The notes beneath the pieces are model-generated. The model did not search any database. It saw nothing but the letters and a program-made list of their open reading frames with translations, and had not been told where the DNA came from. A DNA stretch of 64,000 nucleotides, from the NCBI RefSeq assembly GCF_023078495.1, contig NZ_CP095742.1, positions 4,488,501 to 4,552,500 on the forward strand. Direction: 5' to 3'. Of this stretch, positions 8,979 through 17,974 are shown piece after piece. This DNA is from Luteibacter aegosomatissinici. Lineage in GTDB: Bacteria; Pseudomonadota; Gammaproteobacteria; Xanthomonadales; Rhodanobacteraceae. Both the position numbers and the translations under genes were made by a program. Position 1 is the first letter of the stretch. Each line of letters starts with the position of its first letter.

Positions 8979-8996
8979 TGTCAAGCACGCTTGACA
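8979..8996. promoter_or_regulatory. Palindromic operator, site O2
   Basis: A perfect 7-4-7 palindrome, TGTCAAG-CACG-CTTGACA, lies 31 bases upstream of the hydrolase start. It falls over the predicted transcription start of the minus-strand operon, a position suited to repression. Confidence 0.65.
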
Positions 8997-8998
8997 TC

Positions 8999-9027
8999 AT
9001 CCTGCCGCCCCTCAGCCACCATGTCAA
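8999..9027 (-). promoter_or_regulatory. Predicted promoter of the hydrolase-XRE-NatAB operon
   Basis: On the minus strand TTGACA (9027-9022) and CAGGAT (9004-8999) are separated by 17 bases. The -35 is a consensus match and the -10 a weak one. The -35 lies inside palindrome O1, and the predicted start of transcription falls in palindrome O2. Confidence 0.4.
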
Positions 9028-9039
9028 GGATGCTTTACA
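9022..9039. promoter_or_regulatory. Palindromic operator, site O1
   Basis: TGTCAAG-GATG-CTTTACA is a second copy of the 7-4-7 palindrome with one mismatch, centred 43 bases from O2 (about four helical turns). It covers the predicted -35 of the minus-strand operon. Confidence 0.6.
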
Positions 9040-9138
9040 TCCGTATTTTGTGACATGCGTCACCCCCTGACGGGATCCCGACGCGGCCGGGCGCAAGGCG
9101 ACGCGGCACGTCAGTCCGCGTCGAACAACACCACGGTA

Positions 9139-9160
9139 GATATCTGTCGCGACAGGATAT
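9139..9160. promoter_or_regulatory. Palindrome upstream of the pilus operon
   Basis: A perfect 10-base palindrome, TGTCGCGACA (9145-9154), is flanked by GATATC on the left and GGATAT on the right, so the symmetry extends with one offset base. It lies about 190 bases before the pilin start in non-coding DNA and looks like a dimeric regulator site. The binding protein is unknown. Confidence 0.4.
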
Positions 9161-9183
9161 TTTGCCGGTTTCGCCTAACCGAA

Positions 9184-9201
9184 AGTCAAGCACCCTTGTC
9201 A
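9184..9201. promoter_or_regulatory. Degenerate third copy of the 7-4-7 palindrome
   Basis: AGTCAAG-CACC-CTTGTCA matches the O1/O2 pattern with one mismatch per half-site. It lies on the pilus side of the intergenic region, 148 bases before the pilin ATG, so the same regulator might touch both divergent operons. Apart from these sites the 400-base stretch 8949-9348 holds no gene that I can support. Confidence 0.4.
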
Positions 9202-9348
9202 CTTTGCTAAGCGCATTCGGCATCTGTAGGCCGATCCGGCAGCAGACGGTGAATTTCACTTCCCACGGCACGCGTAGTCCCGAACCTTGCACGTGACGGA
9301 AGTGCGTCGCGCCGACACACCTTCGCGGTGGACGCCTGGAGAGCCCAC

Positions 9349-9855
9349 ATGAACACGATCCGCAATCTCGCTTTCGCTGCCGCCGCCACGTTCGCTTTTG
9401 TCACCGGGAGCGCCCACGCGGCCACGGCCACCACGACGTTCAATGTACGCATCACCATCACGGCGGCGTGCGATATCAGCACCACGGCGCCGACCGACGT
9501 GAACTTCGGCTCGCAGCCCTCGACCGCCACCAACGTGGATAACCAGGGCGCGCTCAACGTGAACTGCACCCCGAGCGCGCCGTACACGATCGCGCTGGAT
9601 AACGGGCAGAACGGCACCGATGTGAACTCGCGGAAGATGAGCAACGGCACCTCGCAGGTGCCCTACCAGCTCTACCGCGCCGCCACGCGCACGGCGGCCG
9701 ATGTATGGGGCAGCACGACCGGTGGCAGCGGCAATGTCCTCGCCGGCACGGGTAGTGGCAGCGTGCAGACCCTGCCCGTGTATGGCCGCGTGCCGTCGAC
9801 GAACTTCCCGGCCGGCAGCTATGCCGATGTGATCACCGCGACGATCACGTACTAG
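9349..9855 (+). CDS. Major pilin subunit, spore coat U (SCPU) domain
   Basis: A 168-residue secreted subunit with a signal peptide ending at AHAA, then one SCPU domain (about 24-168). Two cysteines (AACDIS and VNCTPS) probably form the domain disulfide. The ending GSYADVITATITY is typical of archaic (Csu-type) pilins, whose last strand completes the fold. The ATG at 9349 follows GGAGAG by 5 bases and starts the signal peptide, so the upstream ATG at 9328 is not used. It is the first gene of a four-gene chaperone-usher operon and most resembles CsuA/B. Confidence 0.85.
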   Translation: MNTIRNLAFAAAATFAFVTGSAHAATATTTFNVRITITAACDISTTAPTDVNFGSQPSTATNVDNQGALNVNCTPSAPYTIALDNGQNGTDVNSRKMSNGTSQVPYQLYRAATRTAADVWGSTTGGSGNVLAGTGSGSVQTLPVYGRVPSTNFPAGSYADVITATITY

Positions 9856-9861
9856 GCCACG

Positions 9862-10593
9862 GTGTACCTGCGCGCGTTCCGCCTCACCCTGCTCCTGGCC
9901 GCGCTCGCGGTGGGCGTGGCGGCGCCCACGTTCGCCAGTGGCCTGCAGGTTTCGCCCATCGGCCTGCACCTGGCCGCGGCCGAGCAGGCGCAGGCCATGT
10001 GGCTCACCAACACCGGTAGCGAGACCTTGCATGCCCAGGTGCGCGTGTTCCGCTGGACCCAGGTGGATGGGAAGGACGTGCTCGAGGCATCGAAAGACCT
10101 GGTCGTGAGCCCGCCGATGGTGACGGTCGCGCCCGGCGACCGCCAGCTCGTGCGTGTCATCCGCCAGGTGGCACCTCCCTCCGATGGCAAGGAATCCGCC
10201 TATCGCGTCGTGGTCGACGAATTGCCCGTGGGCGGTGCGGACAAGACCGGCCTGAAGTTCGTGCTGCGTTATTCCATCCCCGTCTTCATCGCACCCGCGG
10301 GCGATCCCACGGTCAACGCCACGCTGCAGGCCACCGTGGATACCTCCCCCGATGGCGCTCGCCTGCGTGTGCAAAACACCGGGACCGGCCACGCCCAGAT
10401 CGCCGACGTAAGCCGGCACGACGGTGCCGGCAAGAACACCTCACTTCTCCCCGGCCTGGTGGGCTACGCATTGCCCGGCAGCACCATGAGCTGGCCCCTG
10501 CCACCGGAAGCGCGCCAGGCTGGCGCATTACGCGCGAGGATCAATGGTGAGGCGAGCGAGTCGACGTTGGTCGTGGACGCGGGTAGCCGCTAG
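9862..10593 (+). CDS. Periplasmic pilus chaperone, archaic chaperone-usher type
   Basis: A 243-residue PapD-like chaperone. Signal peptide to about residue 25, then the first immunoglobulin-like domain (LQVSPIGLHLAAAEQAQAMW, VRVFRWTQ, PPMVTVAPGDRQLVRVIR) with the conserved G1-type strand LKFVLRYSIPVFI, then a shorter second domain. It would bind pilin subunits in the periplasm and carry them to the usher. The start is GTG at 9862, six bases after the pilin stop. Its 3' end overlaps the usher start by 50 bases. Confidence 0.85.
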   Translation: MYLRAFRLTLLLAALAVGVAAPTFASGLQVSPIGLHLAAAEQAQAMWLTNTGSETLHAQVRVFRWTQVDGKDVLEASKDLVVSPPMVTVAPGDRQLVRVIRQVAPPSDGKESAYRVVVDELPVGGADKTGLKFVLRYSIPVFIAPAGDPTVNATLQATVDTSPDGARLRVQNTGTGHAQIADVSRHDGAGKNTSLLPGLVGYALPGSTMSWPLPPEARQAGALRARINGEASESTLVVDAGSR

Positions 10594-12895
10594 CGTCCTC
10601 GCGCTCAAGGTCGCCACCGTGCACGCGCTGGATCACCCCTCCGATGCCATTCCGCCGCCCACCATGGATCCGCGGATGGGCGTGGATGGTGAGGACCTTT
10701 ACCTTGAAGTGGTGCTCAATGGCACGGCGACTGAACGCCTGATGCATTTCACCCGCCGCGGGCAGACCCTGTGCGCGAAAGCCGCCGATCTGCGCGGCCT
10801 GGGCTTCGTGCTGCCCCCCGGCGCTGACATGCAGTGCCTCCTCGATATCCAGGGCCTGCGTTACAGCTACGACGTGGGCCAGCAGCGCGTCACGATCGAC
10901 GTGCCCAACGGCAGGCTGGACCTGCCCAGGCGCATACTGAACCAGCCGGAGCGCTCGGCGACGAAGGCCAGCAGCGGTACGGGCCTGTTGCTCAATTACG
11001 ATATCTACGCGGCGCACGGCGATGGCCAGGGCAATGTCAGCGGCCTCGCGGAGCTGCGTGCGTTCAGCGAGAACATGGGCGTGCTGAGCAACACCTCGCT
11101 CACCCGCCGCTACCAGGATGCCGACGGTAGCTGGCATGGCACCAGCGTGCGCCTGGATACGCAATGGCGACTGTCGTTCCCGGATAGTTCCACGGTGGTC
11201 ACGGTGGGCGATACGTTCACTGGCTACACCTCGTGGAGCCGGGCCACGCGCATTGGCGGTGTTGCGATAGGCACGGACTTCGCCCTGCAGCCTTATCGCG
11301 TCACGACACCGCTGCCGCAGTTCTTTGGCGAGGCCACCGCGCCGTCCTCCGTCGAGCTGTACGTCGATGGCATCCGCCAGTACACCGGCAAGGTGCCGGC
11401 GGGCCCCTTCCAGCTCACCGCGGTCCCCGCCGTGGATCAATCCGGCCAGGCCCAGGTGGTCCTCACCGATGCACTGGGCCGCACGAGCACGGTCACGTTC
11501 CCGTTCTACGCCGCGCGGCAGCTACTACGCGCCGGGCTCAACGACTGGTCCGTGGAACTGGGCACGGTACGCGAGGCCTACGGCATCAACTCGTTCGACT
11601 ACGGCGATGATCCCGTGGGCAGTGGCACATGGCGTCGTGGCATGACTGACCAGCTCACGCTGGAATCGCACGCCGAAGCCGGCGCCGGCCGCAGCACCGC
11701 GGGCCTGGGCGCCGTGTGGAACCCGTTCGGCGCGGGCGTCGTGAATGCCTCCTATGCCGCATCGCGTAACGGTGGTGCGCAATACGGCGCAGGCTTTTCC
11801 TGGAGCGGGCGCTACATGAACTTCTCTCTCGATACGCTGCGCAGCAATGCGCGCTACCGCGACGTGGCGTCCAGCTACGGTGCGCCGCCGCCGCGTGAAA
11901 GCGATCGCGCGCTGATCGGCTTTAACGTGCGTGAATCGAGCTTCGGTGCTAACTACGTCCGCTTGCGTAACCCGGGCGAGGCGGCGTCGCGGTACGCCGG
12001 CCTGTTCGTGCTGCGCAACCTGTCGCGTGGCATCTCCATCAATGCGAGCATGAACCAGAACCTCGACGTCCACGCGGATCGAAGCTTCTTCCTCGGCCTT
12101 ACCTGGGCACTGGATGAGCGCACGACCTATACCGCCTCCGCGCAACGCGACCGCGACCAGACCTTTGGCACGCTGGATGCGAACCACCCCATCGAGGGCG
12201 ACGGCGGCTTTGGCTGGCACGTGCAGGGTCGCAGTGGCGAGGCCGCCGGTGGCTTGGGCGAGGTCGGCTGGCTGGGCAACCACGGCCAGTTGACCATGGG
12301 CGCCAGCACCATCGGCCCTTCGTCGTACACATACGCCGACGCCAACGGCGCCCTGGTGCTGATGGGCGGGCATGCGTTCACCGCGCGCCGGATCGATGAT
12401 GCGTTTGCGCTGGTCTCGACGGAGGGAGCACCCGATATCCCGGTATTGCTGGAGAACCGCCGGACGGGCGTCACCGACAGCAACGGGCTGCTTCTGGTCT
12501 CGCGGCTCAACGCATGGCAGGACAACCGGCTCGCGATCGATCCGATCGACCTGCCGGCGGACGAGCGTGTGCAACGGGTGGATAGTGTGGTCGCGCCCGC
12601 CGATCGCTCCGGCGTGATCGTTCGCTTCCCGGTGACGCGGGTACGCGCGGCGCTGGCCACGCTGGTTGAACCCGATGGTACGCCACTCGCACTGGGTTCC
12701 ATGGTGGATACCGGGCGCGGCGAGCCGGCGATCGTCGGCTACGACGGCCAGGCCTACCTCGATAACCTCAAGGGCAGCACGATGCTCATCGTCACCCGGC
12801 CCGACGGCACGCGTTGCACCACCGAACTCATCTACCCCGACCATGCGCGCGATCTGCCGCAACTCGGTCCCTTGCCATGCAGGCCATCGCCATGA
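10544..12895 (+). CDS. Outer membrane usher of archaic pilus
   Basis: A 783-residue usher (PapC/FimD superfamily, CsuD-like) that forms the outer membrane pore for pilus assembly. A signal sequence is followed by the N-terminal chaperone-binding domain (DLYLEVVLNGTATERLMHF), then the barrel with the plug inserted (SSVELYVDGIRQYTGKVPAGPF) and C-terminal domains (ADRSGVIVRFPVTRVRAAL and a final Cys-containing domain). The ATG at 10544 lies inside the chaperone gene; an overlap of 50 bases is long but gives a full N-terminus. It ends in an ATGA overlap with the tip gene. Confidence 0.85.
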   Translation: MVRRASRRWSWTRVAASVLALKVATVHALDHPSDAIPPPTMDPRMGVDGEDLYLEVVLNGTATERLMHFTRRGQTLCAKAADLRGLGFVLPPGADMQCLLDIQGLRYSYDVGQQRVTIDVPNGRLDLPRRILNQPERSATKASSGTGLLLNYDIYAAHGDGQGNVSGLAELRAFSENMGVLSNTSLTRRYQDADGSWHGTSVRLDTQWRLSFPDSSTVVTVGDTFTGYTSWSRATRIGGVAIGTDFALQPYRVTTPLPQFFGEATAPSSVELYVDGIRQYTGKVPAGPFQLTAVPAVDQSGQAQVVLTDALGRTSTVTFPFYAARQLLRAGLNDWSVELGTVREAYGINSFDYGDDPVGSGTWRRGMTDQLTLESHAEAGAGRSTAGLGAVWNPFGAGVVNASYAASRNGGAQYGAGFSWSGRYMNFSLDTLRSNARYRDVASSYGAPPPRESDRALIGFNVRESSFGANYVRLRNPGEAASRYAGLFVLRNLSRGISINASMNQNLDVHADRSFFLGLTWALDERTTYTASAQRDRDQTFGTLDANHPIEGDGGFGWHVQGRSGEAAGGLGEVGWLGNHGQLTMGASTIGPSSYTYADANGALVLMGGHAFTARRIDDAFALVSTEGAPDIPVLLENRRTGVTDSNGLLLVSRLNAWQDNRLAIDPIDLPADERVQRVDSVVAPADRSGVIVRFPVTRVRAALATLVEPDGTPLALGSMVDTGRGEPAIVGYDGQAYLDNLKGSTMLIVTRPDGTRCTTELIYPDHARDLPQLGPLPCRPSP

Positions 12896-13914
12896 AGTGG
12901 CTCGCCATTCTCCTGCTTGCCTGCGCGGGACTGTTCGCCGCGCCGCGTGCCAGCGCCACGACGACGTGCAGCATCACCAGTGTCACTAATTTCGCCTTTG
13001 GTGCCGTGGACCCCACCGCAGGTACGGTCGACACCACCGCCACCATTGGTTACAGCTGCACGTACTCCGGATTCCTGGGGATTCTCTATGGCAGTTACAT
13101 CAACATGTGCGTCAGCCTGGGCCAGGATGCGCTGGGCAACCTGGCGCCACGTACCATGGTCGATGCGCTGACCGACCGCATGCAGTACAACGTGTACAAA
13201 GACCCGACGCGCACGGCGATCTGGGGCGTGGTGAACAACGTCACCTACACACCCTTCTTCATCACCGCGCAGGTACCGCTGCTCAACAACGGCAGCGCGA
13301 TCACCGGCACGATCACGGCATACGGCCGCGTGACCGCGGGGCAATCCACGCTGTCGCCGGGCTCTTACACGGGCACGATCGCCGGCGGCACCTCGGGGAC
13401 GGCACTCACGTACAGCTACAACGAGGCGCTGCTTTCGCTGGGCACCTACCCCGCCAGCTGCACGGCCGGCGGCACGGCGGCCGCTGCTACCGTCGCCGGG
13501 CCATCGACGAACGCCACGGCCTCCGTGGCCGCGAAGTGCACGGTGGGCACGGCCACCGATCTGAACTTTGGCTCGGTATCCGGCTTGTTGCGCACCAATA
13601 CCGACCAGACATCCCTGATCCGTGCGACATGCACCAACCGGGCCGCTTATCAGGTGGGCCTGGATAACGGCCAGAACGCGGGCACGACATCCATACGACG
13701 AATGGCATCAGGAACGGGCACATTCGTCACCTACGAGCTCTACCGCGACTCGGCGCGCACGCAGCGCTGGGGCAACACCGTCAATACCGATACGGCCACG
13801 GCGAGCGGCAGCGGGGCCGAGCAGACCCTGACCGTCTACGGCCGCGTGCCAACCCAGCCCGCGGCGGTCGCCGGCGCGTATAGCGACATCATCAAGGTCA
13901 CCGTCACGTACTGA
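12892..13914 (+). CDS. Tip adhesin/minor pilin with two SCPU domains
   Basis: A 340-residue protein whose signal peptide is MKWLAILLLACAGLFAAPRASA. The ATG overlaps the usher stop (ATGA), so upstream in-frame ATGs at 12814 and 12877 are not needed. Two SCPU-type domains follow: about 24-190, and 200-340 ending SDIIKVTVTY. This matches the two-domain architecture of CsuE, the tip adhesin of Acinetobacter Csu pili. The C-terminal domain keeps the donor-strand ending, whereas the N-terminal one would carry any binding site. The ligand is unknown. Confidence 0.8.
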   Translation: MKWLAILLLACAGLFAAPRASATTTCSITSVTNFAFGAVDPTAGTVDTTATIGYSCTYSGFLGILYGSYINMCVSLGQDALGNLAPRTMVDALTDRMQYNVYKDPTRTAIWGVVNNVTYTPFFITAQVPLLNNGSAITGTITAYGRVTAGQSTLSPGSYTGTIAGGTSGTALTYSYNEALLSLGTYPASCTAGGTAAAATVAGPSTNATASVAAKCTVGTATDLNFGSVSGLLRTNTDQTSLIRATCTNRAAYQVGLDNGQNAGTTSIRRMASGTGTFVTYELYRDSARTQRWGNTVNTDTATASGSGAEQTLTVYGRVPTQPAAVAGAYSDIIKVTVTY

Positions 13915-13923
13915 CGGCGCGGG

Positions 13924-14979
13924 TCAATCGTCGTCGTGCGACCAGCCGCCACGACGCGGTTTGCCGCCGGGCTTCGGGCTGGATTTACGGCGCAGGCGTG
14001 CTTCCATCGTCGCCGCCTGCTCCTCGCGCTCCTCGTGCAGCTTGAGGAAGTTGCGCCAGCGCTGGGGCGACAGTTCACCGGATGCCAGCGCCGCCTGGAT
14101 GGCGCAACCTGGCTCCTTGCCATGTGTGCAGTTGGTGAACCGGCACTGGGCGACCAGTGTCTCGATATCGGCGAACAGGTCCAGATTCTCTTCGCCGGTC
14201 AGTTTCAGCTCGCGCATGCCCGGGGTATCGATCAGGCAGCCGCCCGAAGGCAGGCTGAGCAGGGCGCGATGCGTAGTCGTGTGCCGGCCGCGGCTATCGT
14301 GGCTGCGCACGGCGCCGGTAGCCATCTTCTCTTCGCCAAGCAGCGTATTGGTCAACGTGGATTTGCCTGCACCCGATGAACCGACCAGTACGACGCTCAT
14401 GCCTGGCCCGAGGTAAGGCGCCAGCAGCTGCACCGTCGCCGGATCCTTGCCGTTGATGGCGTGCACCGCGGCATCGGCCGGCAGGCGTGCGCGCAACTCG
14501 TTCACCGCTGCCTCCACGTCGACGCCGGTATCCGCCTTGCTCAACAACACCACAGGCCGGGCACCCGAGCCTTCCACCAGGGTGAGATAGCGCTCGATGC
14601 GCGATGGATTGAAATCACCATCCAGGCCGGTAAGCACGATCACGAAATCGATATTGGCCGCGATCACCTGGCGTTCGTAACGCTCGCCGGCGGCGGCGCG
14701 CGTCAGGGTGGAACGGCGTGGCAGGATCGCTTCGATCACCGGATGGCTCGCGCGCGACAGCAGCACGAAATCGCCGACGGCCGGGCGCAGGGCCGGGTCG
14801 AGGCCGCGTTTCAGGAACTGGCCGGCCGGCTGCGCGTTGAACGGTTCGTGGCCGTCGTGCACTTCGTAGCCGGCACGGTGCTGCGCCACGACGCGCGCAA
14901 GGCGGCGTGGATCATCAGGCAGGGCATCGTCGCGCCAGCCAATATGGCGCAGGCGCGCCAGGTCCGCAGGATCGGTCAT
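13924..14979 (-). CDS. rsgA: Small ribosomal subunit biogenesis GTPase RsgA
   Basis: A 351-residue circularly permuted GTPase that helps late maturation of the 30S subunit. An OB-like domain (about 30-95) is followed by the permuted G motifs: G4-like LLSKAD (145-150), then G1 VGSSGAGKST (199-208) and G3 DTPGM. The C-terminal zinc knuckle is CRFTNCTHGKEPGC. A basic tail (RRKSSPKPGGKPRRG) probably contacts rRNA. It is convergent with the pilus operon (9-base gap) and divergent from alaA. Confidence 0.95.
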   Translation of the reverse strand: MTDPADLARLRHIGWRDDALPDDPRRLARVVAQHRAGYEVHDGHEPFNAQPAGQFLKRGLDPALRPAVGDFVLLSRASHPVIEAILPRRSTLTRAAAGERYERQVIAANIDFVIVLTGLDGDFNPSRIERYLTLVEGSGARPVVLLSKADTGVDVEAAVNELRARLPADAAVHAINGKDPATVQLLAPYLGPGMSVVLVGSSGAGKSTLTNTLLGEEKMATGAVRSHDSRGRHTTTHRALLSLPSGGCLIDTPGMRELKLTGEENLDLFADIETLVAQCRFTNCTHGKEPGCAIQAALASGELSPQRWRNFLKLHEEREEQAATMEARLRRKSSPKPGGKPRRGGWSHDDD

Positions 14980-15098
14980 GCCCGCGATTATGCCCGCTCC
15001 CGGCCCGAATTCCGCCTCGCGAGGCCATCCAGACGCTGTTAGGATCAGGTGACGACCGCCCGGACGGGCCTGGCGGGGCGCAACGGAAGTACCAGAAA

Positions 15099-16343
15099 GT
15101 GTCTTCGATCAAGCCAAGCGCGCACCTGGCGGAGGTGCGCTACGAAATCCGCGGCGCGCTCACCCGGCGCGCCCGTGACATGGAAGCGGCCGGCCGGCCG
15201 ATCATCAAGCTCAACATCGGCAACCCCGGCCGCTACGGCTTTACCACGCCGGCGCACCTGCGCCAGGCCATCGCCGGGCACCTGGGCGAGAGCGAGGCCT
15301 ACGGGCACGAGCAGGGCCTGGAAGAAGCCCGCGAAGCCATCGTGGCCCAGCAGGTGGCCCGTGGCGCCCAGGGCGTCGATGTCGAGCACGTGTTCATCGG
15401 CAATGGCGTGAGCGAGCTGATCGATATCTCGCTGCGCGCGCTGCTCCAGCCCGGTGATGAAGTATTGCTGCCCAGCCCGGATTACCCGCTGTGGAGCGCC
15501 GCCACCATCCTCAACGATGGCAGCCCGCGCTATTACCGCTGCCTGGCGGAGAACGGCCACCTGCCCGATCCGGATGAGATCGATGCGCTCGTCGGCCCGC
15601 GCACCCGCGCCCTCGTGCTGATCAACCCGAACAACCCCACCGGTGCCGTGTACCCCAAGGCACTGCTGGAACGCATCGTGGAGGTCGCCCGCCGTCACAG
15701 CCTGCTGCTGTTGTGTGACGAGATCTACGACGAGATTCTCTACGACGGCACGCCGTTCCAGCCGCTCGCCGCAGTGGCTGGCGATCATCCCTGCGTGAGT
15801 TTCGGTGGCCTGTCGAAGGTGCACCGCGCCTGCGGTTATCGCGTGGGCTGGATGAGCCTTTCAGGCAACAAGGCACGCGTGGCGGAGTATCGGGATGCCT
15901 TGCAGTTGCTCGCCGCGCTGCGCCTGTGCGCGAACGTCACGGCACAATGGGCCGTACGCCCTGCCCTGCTCGACAAGCCCACGATTGGTGAGCTCACTGC
16001 ACCGGGTGGACGCCTGCACGAAGCACGCCGCATCGTTCTCGAGAACGTCGCATGCAGCCCGTACCTCGACGTAGTGGCACCCGGCGGCGCGATCTACGCG
16101 TTCCCGTGGATCCGCACCGACGCCATCGCCCACTTCGACGACACCGCGTTCGCGCTGCGCCTGCTCGAAGAGGAAGAAGTGCTCGTTGTGCCAGGTACCA
16201 GCTTCAACCTGCACGCCAGCCGCCACCTGCGCCTTACGCTGCTGCCTGAACCGGCACAGCTGGCCGAGGTGTTCACGCGCATGGACCGCGTCCTGGCCCG
16301 CATGGCCGCCGAGGACAAGCCGCTCACCAGCGCGGTCGCCTGA
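15099..16343 (+). CDS. alaA: Alanine/pyruvate aminotransferase AlaA
   Basis: A 414-residue class I PLP aminotransferase. The blocks LNIGNPGRYGF, LLPSPDYPLW, NPNNPTGAVY, LLCDEIYDEILYDG and FGGLSKVHRACGYRVGWM (PLP-binding Lys in SKVH) align with E. coli AlaA, which makes alanine from pyruvate and glutamate. The start is GTG 15099, giving VSSIKPSAHL like the AlaA N-terminus. Longer in-frame starts upstream run into the rsgA promoter region. A purine-rich CGGAAG precedes it. It overlaps the SGNH hydrolase gene by one base (TGATG). Confidence 0.85.
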   Translation: MSSIKPSAHLAEVRYEIRGALTRRARDMEAAGRPIIKLNIGNPGRYGFTTPAHLRQAIAGHLGESEAYGHEQGLEEAREAIVAQQVARGAQGVDVEHVFIGNGVSELIDISLRALLQPGDEVLLPSPDYPLWSAATILNDGSPRYYRCLAENGHLPDPDEIDALVGPRTRALVLINPNNPTGAVYPKALLERIVEVARRHSLLLLCDEIYDEILYDGTPFQPLAAVAGDHPCVSFGGLSKVHRACGYRVGWMSLSGNKARVAEYRDALQLLAALRLCANVTAQWAVRPALLDKPTIGELTAPGGRLHEARRIVLENVACSPYLDVVAPGGAIYAFPWIRTDAIAHFDDTAFALRLLEEEEVLVVPGTSFNLHASRHLRLTLLPEPAQLAEVFTRMDRVLARMAAEDKPLTSAVA

Positions 16344-16957
16344 TGGTGGCCCCGGCGTTCCTCGCCCTCGGCGATTCGTACACGATCGGCGAGGGCGTGC
16401 CCGAGCAGGGCCGCTGGCCCGTGCAACTGGTGGCGCGCCTGCACGACGAACACGTCGAATTGCTGGCGCCGCGAATCGTTGCGACCACAGGCTGGACGAC
16501 CGACGAGCTTTCGGCGGCAATGGACGCGGCCCACCTTGCGCCCGGCTATGGACTGGTCACGCTACTGATCGGGGTGAACAACCAGTACCGCGGACGCTCG
16601 CTGGCGGAGTATCGCGAGCAGTTCCTGGCGTTGCTCGAGCGGGCGGTCGTGCTGGCTGGGGATGCCCGCCGTGTCATCGTCGTCTCGATTCCCGACTGGG
16701 GTGTTACGCCCTTCGCTGAAGGGCGCGACCGTGCCGCAATCGCCCACGAGATCGATGCGTTCAATGCGATCGCGCGCGACGAGGCGCACCGTGCGTTCGC
16801 ACGCTGGGTGGATGTGACGGGCATTTCTCGCGATCACGCCGGTGAAGTCGTCGACGACGGACTGCATCCGTCGGCACGGCAATACGGCCTGTGGGCCGAT
16901 GCGATCCTGCCGGAAGCGCGTACCGCCCTGCGCGAGCTGCCCCCGCAACGTTCCTGA
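16343..16957 (+). CDS. SGNH/GDSL-family hydrolase
   Basis: A 204-residue serine hydrolase. Block I is ALGDSYTIGEG (nucleophile Ser12), block III is LIGVNNQYRG (Asn), and block V is DGLHPSARQY (Asp and His). No signal peptide is evident, so it is probably cytoplasmic. It is translationally coupled to alaA through TGATG. Esterase or lysophospholipase activity is typical of the family; the substrate is not evident. Confidence 0.85.
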   Translation: MVAPAFLALGDSYTIGEGVPEQGRWPVQLVARLHDEHVELLAPRIVATTGWTTDELSAAMDAAHLAPGYGLVTLLIGVNNQYRGRSLAEYREQFLALLERAVVLAGDARRVIVVSIPDWGVTPFAEGRDRAAIAHEIDAFNAIARDEAHRAFARWVDVTGISRDHAGEVVDDGLHPSARQYGLWADAILPEARTALRELPPQRS

Positions 16958-17030
16958 AACACCCGCGCCATCCGTTCGTTACAGCGTGCCCCGACACTGG
17001 CGTCCCGGGACAACCCCGGAAACTGCCGCC

Positions 17031-17900
17031 ATGGCCAAGCTCACGTGTCGCAGCGCCTTCATCTCGGATGTCCACCTTGGCACCCCGGACTGCAAGGCCG
17101 CCTATCTCCTGGACTTCCTTCACAGTGTCGATTGCGAGCGGCTCTACCTCGTCGGTGACATCATCGACCTGGAGGCCCTGGCGAAACGGCACTGGTGGCA
17201 CCCTGACCACAGCGCCGTCATCGCGGAACTGATCGCGATCGCCGCACGCGGTGTCGAGGTAATCTACATACCCGGCAACCACGACTACCAGATGCGCGGC
17301 CTGGCCGGCTCGACCATCGCCGGCATCCGCGTGGAACTGGATGCGTTGCACGAGGGTGCCGATGGCCGCCGCTACCGCGTGAGCCACGGCGATGAGTTCG
17401 ATCCCGAACACATCGGCAAGCGCTGGCTTACCGTGCTGGGCGATGCCATGCACCGGGTGATCTGCTGGGCCAACCGGCGCATGCACGCGGTCCGCCGGCG
17501 CATGGAGCTGCCGTACGTGCCCCTGTCGATCATCATCAAATCGCATGTGGGCCTGGCCATGGCCTATATCCGTGGCTATGAGCAGCGGGTGGCGACGGAT
17601 GCCGCCGAACGCGGCCTCGATGGCCACATCTGCGGGCACATCCACTTTGGCCACATGCGGCCGATCAACGGCATCCTGTACCTGAACGATGGCGACTGGG
17701 TCGAACACTGCACCGCGCTGGTGGAGGATTTCACCGGCGCCATGGAGCTGGTGCACTGGACCGAGCGCTACACGCCCCTCGGTCGCGCCAGCCGTGAGAC
17801 CGTCCTGCCCTCGCCCGAGGTGGTGCTTGCCTTCGCCCCGCTGGCCGATTGCCGGACCGACCTGTCTACCTTGACCATGGAACCGTCTCTGGCGGGTTGA
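17031..17900 (+). CDS. LpxH-like UDP-2,3-diacylglucosamine diphosphatase / calcineurin-like phosphoesterase
   Basis: A 289-residue metallophosphoesterase. Metal-ligand motifs are in order: FISDVHLGTPD, VGDIIDLEAL, PGNHDYQM, VSHGDEFDP and GHIHFGHM. This set and the length match the long LpxH-like group annotated as UDP-2,3-diacylglucosamine diphosphatase, which acts in lipid A synthesis. Whether this copy is the main lipid A enzyme or a paralogue cannot be told here. ATG 17031 is chosen because it starts just before the first motif; the longer ORF from 16842 runs through the preceding gene. Confidence 0.75.
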   Translation: MAKLTCRSAFISDVHLGTPDCKAAYLLDFLHSVDCERLYLVGDIIDLEALAKRHWWHPDHSAVIAELIAIAARGVEVIYIPGNHDYQMRGLAGSTIAGIRVELDALHEGADGRRYRVSHGDEFDPEHIGKRWLTVLGDAMHRVICWANRRMHAVRRRMELPYVPLSIIIKSHVGLAMAYIRGYEQRVATDAAERGLDGHICGHIHFGHMRPINGILYLNDGDWVEHCTALVEDFTGAMELVHWTERYTPLGRASRETVLPSPEVVLAFAPLADCRTDLSTLTMEPSLAG

Positions 17901-17974
17901 TTTCGTTTTGATAGCGCCCATGTGCGAGGGATGCCGGTAAAATGGCCCCCTTTCCCTTTGTGGTGATCCCCTCC

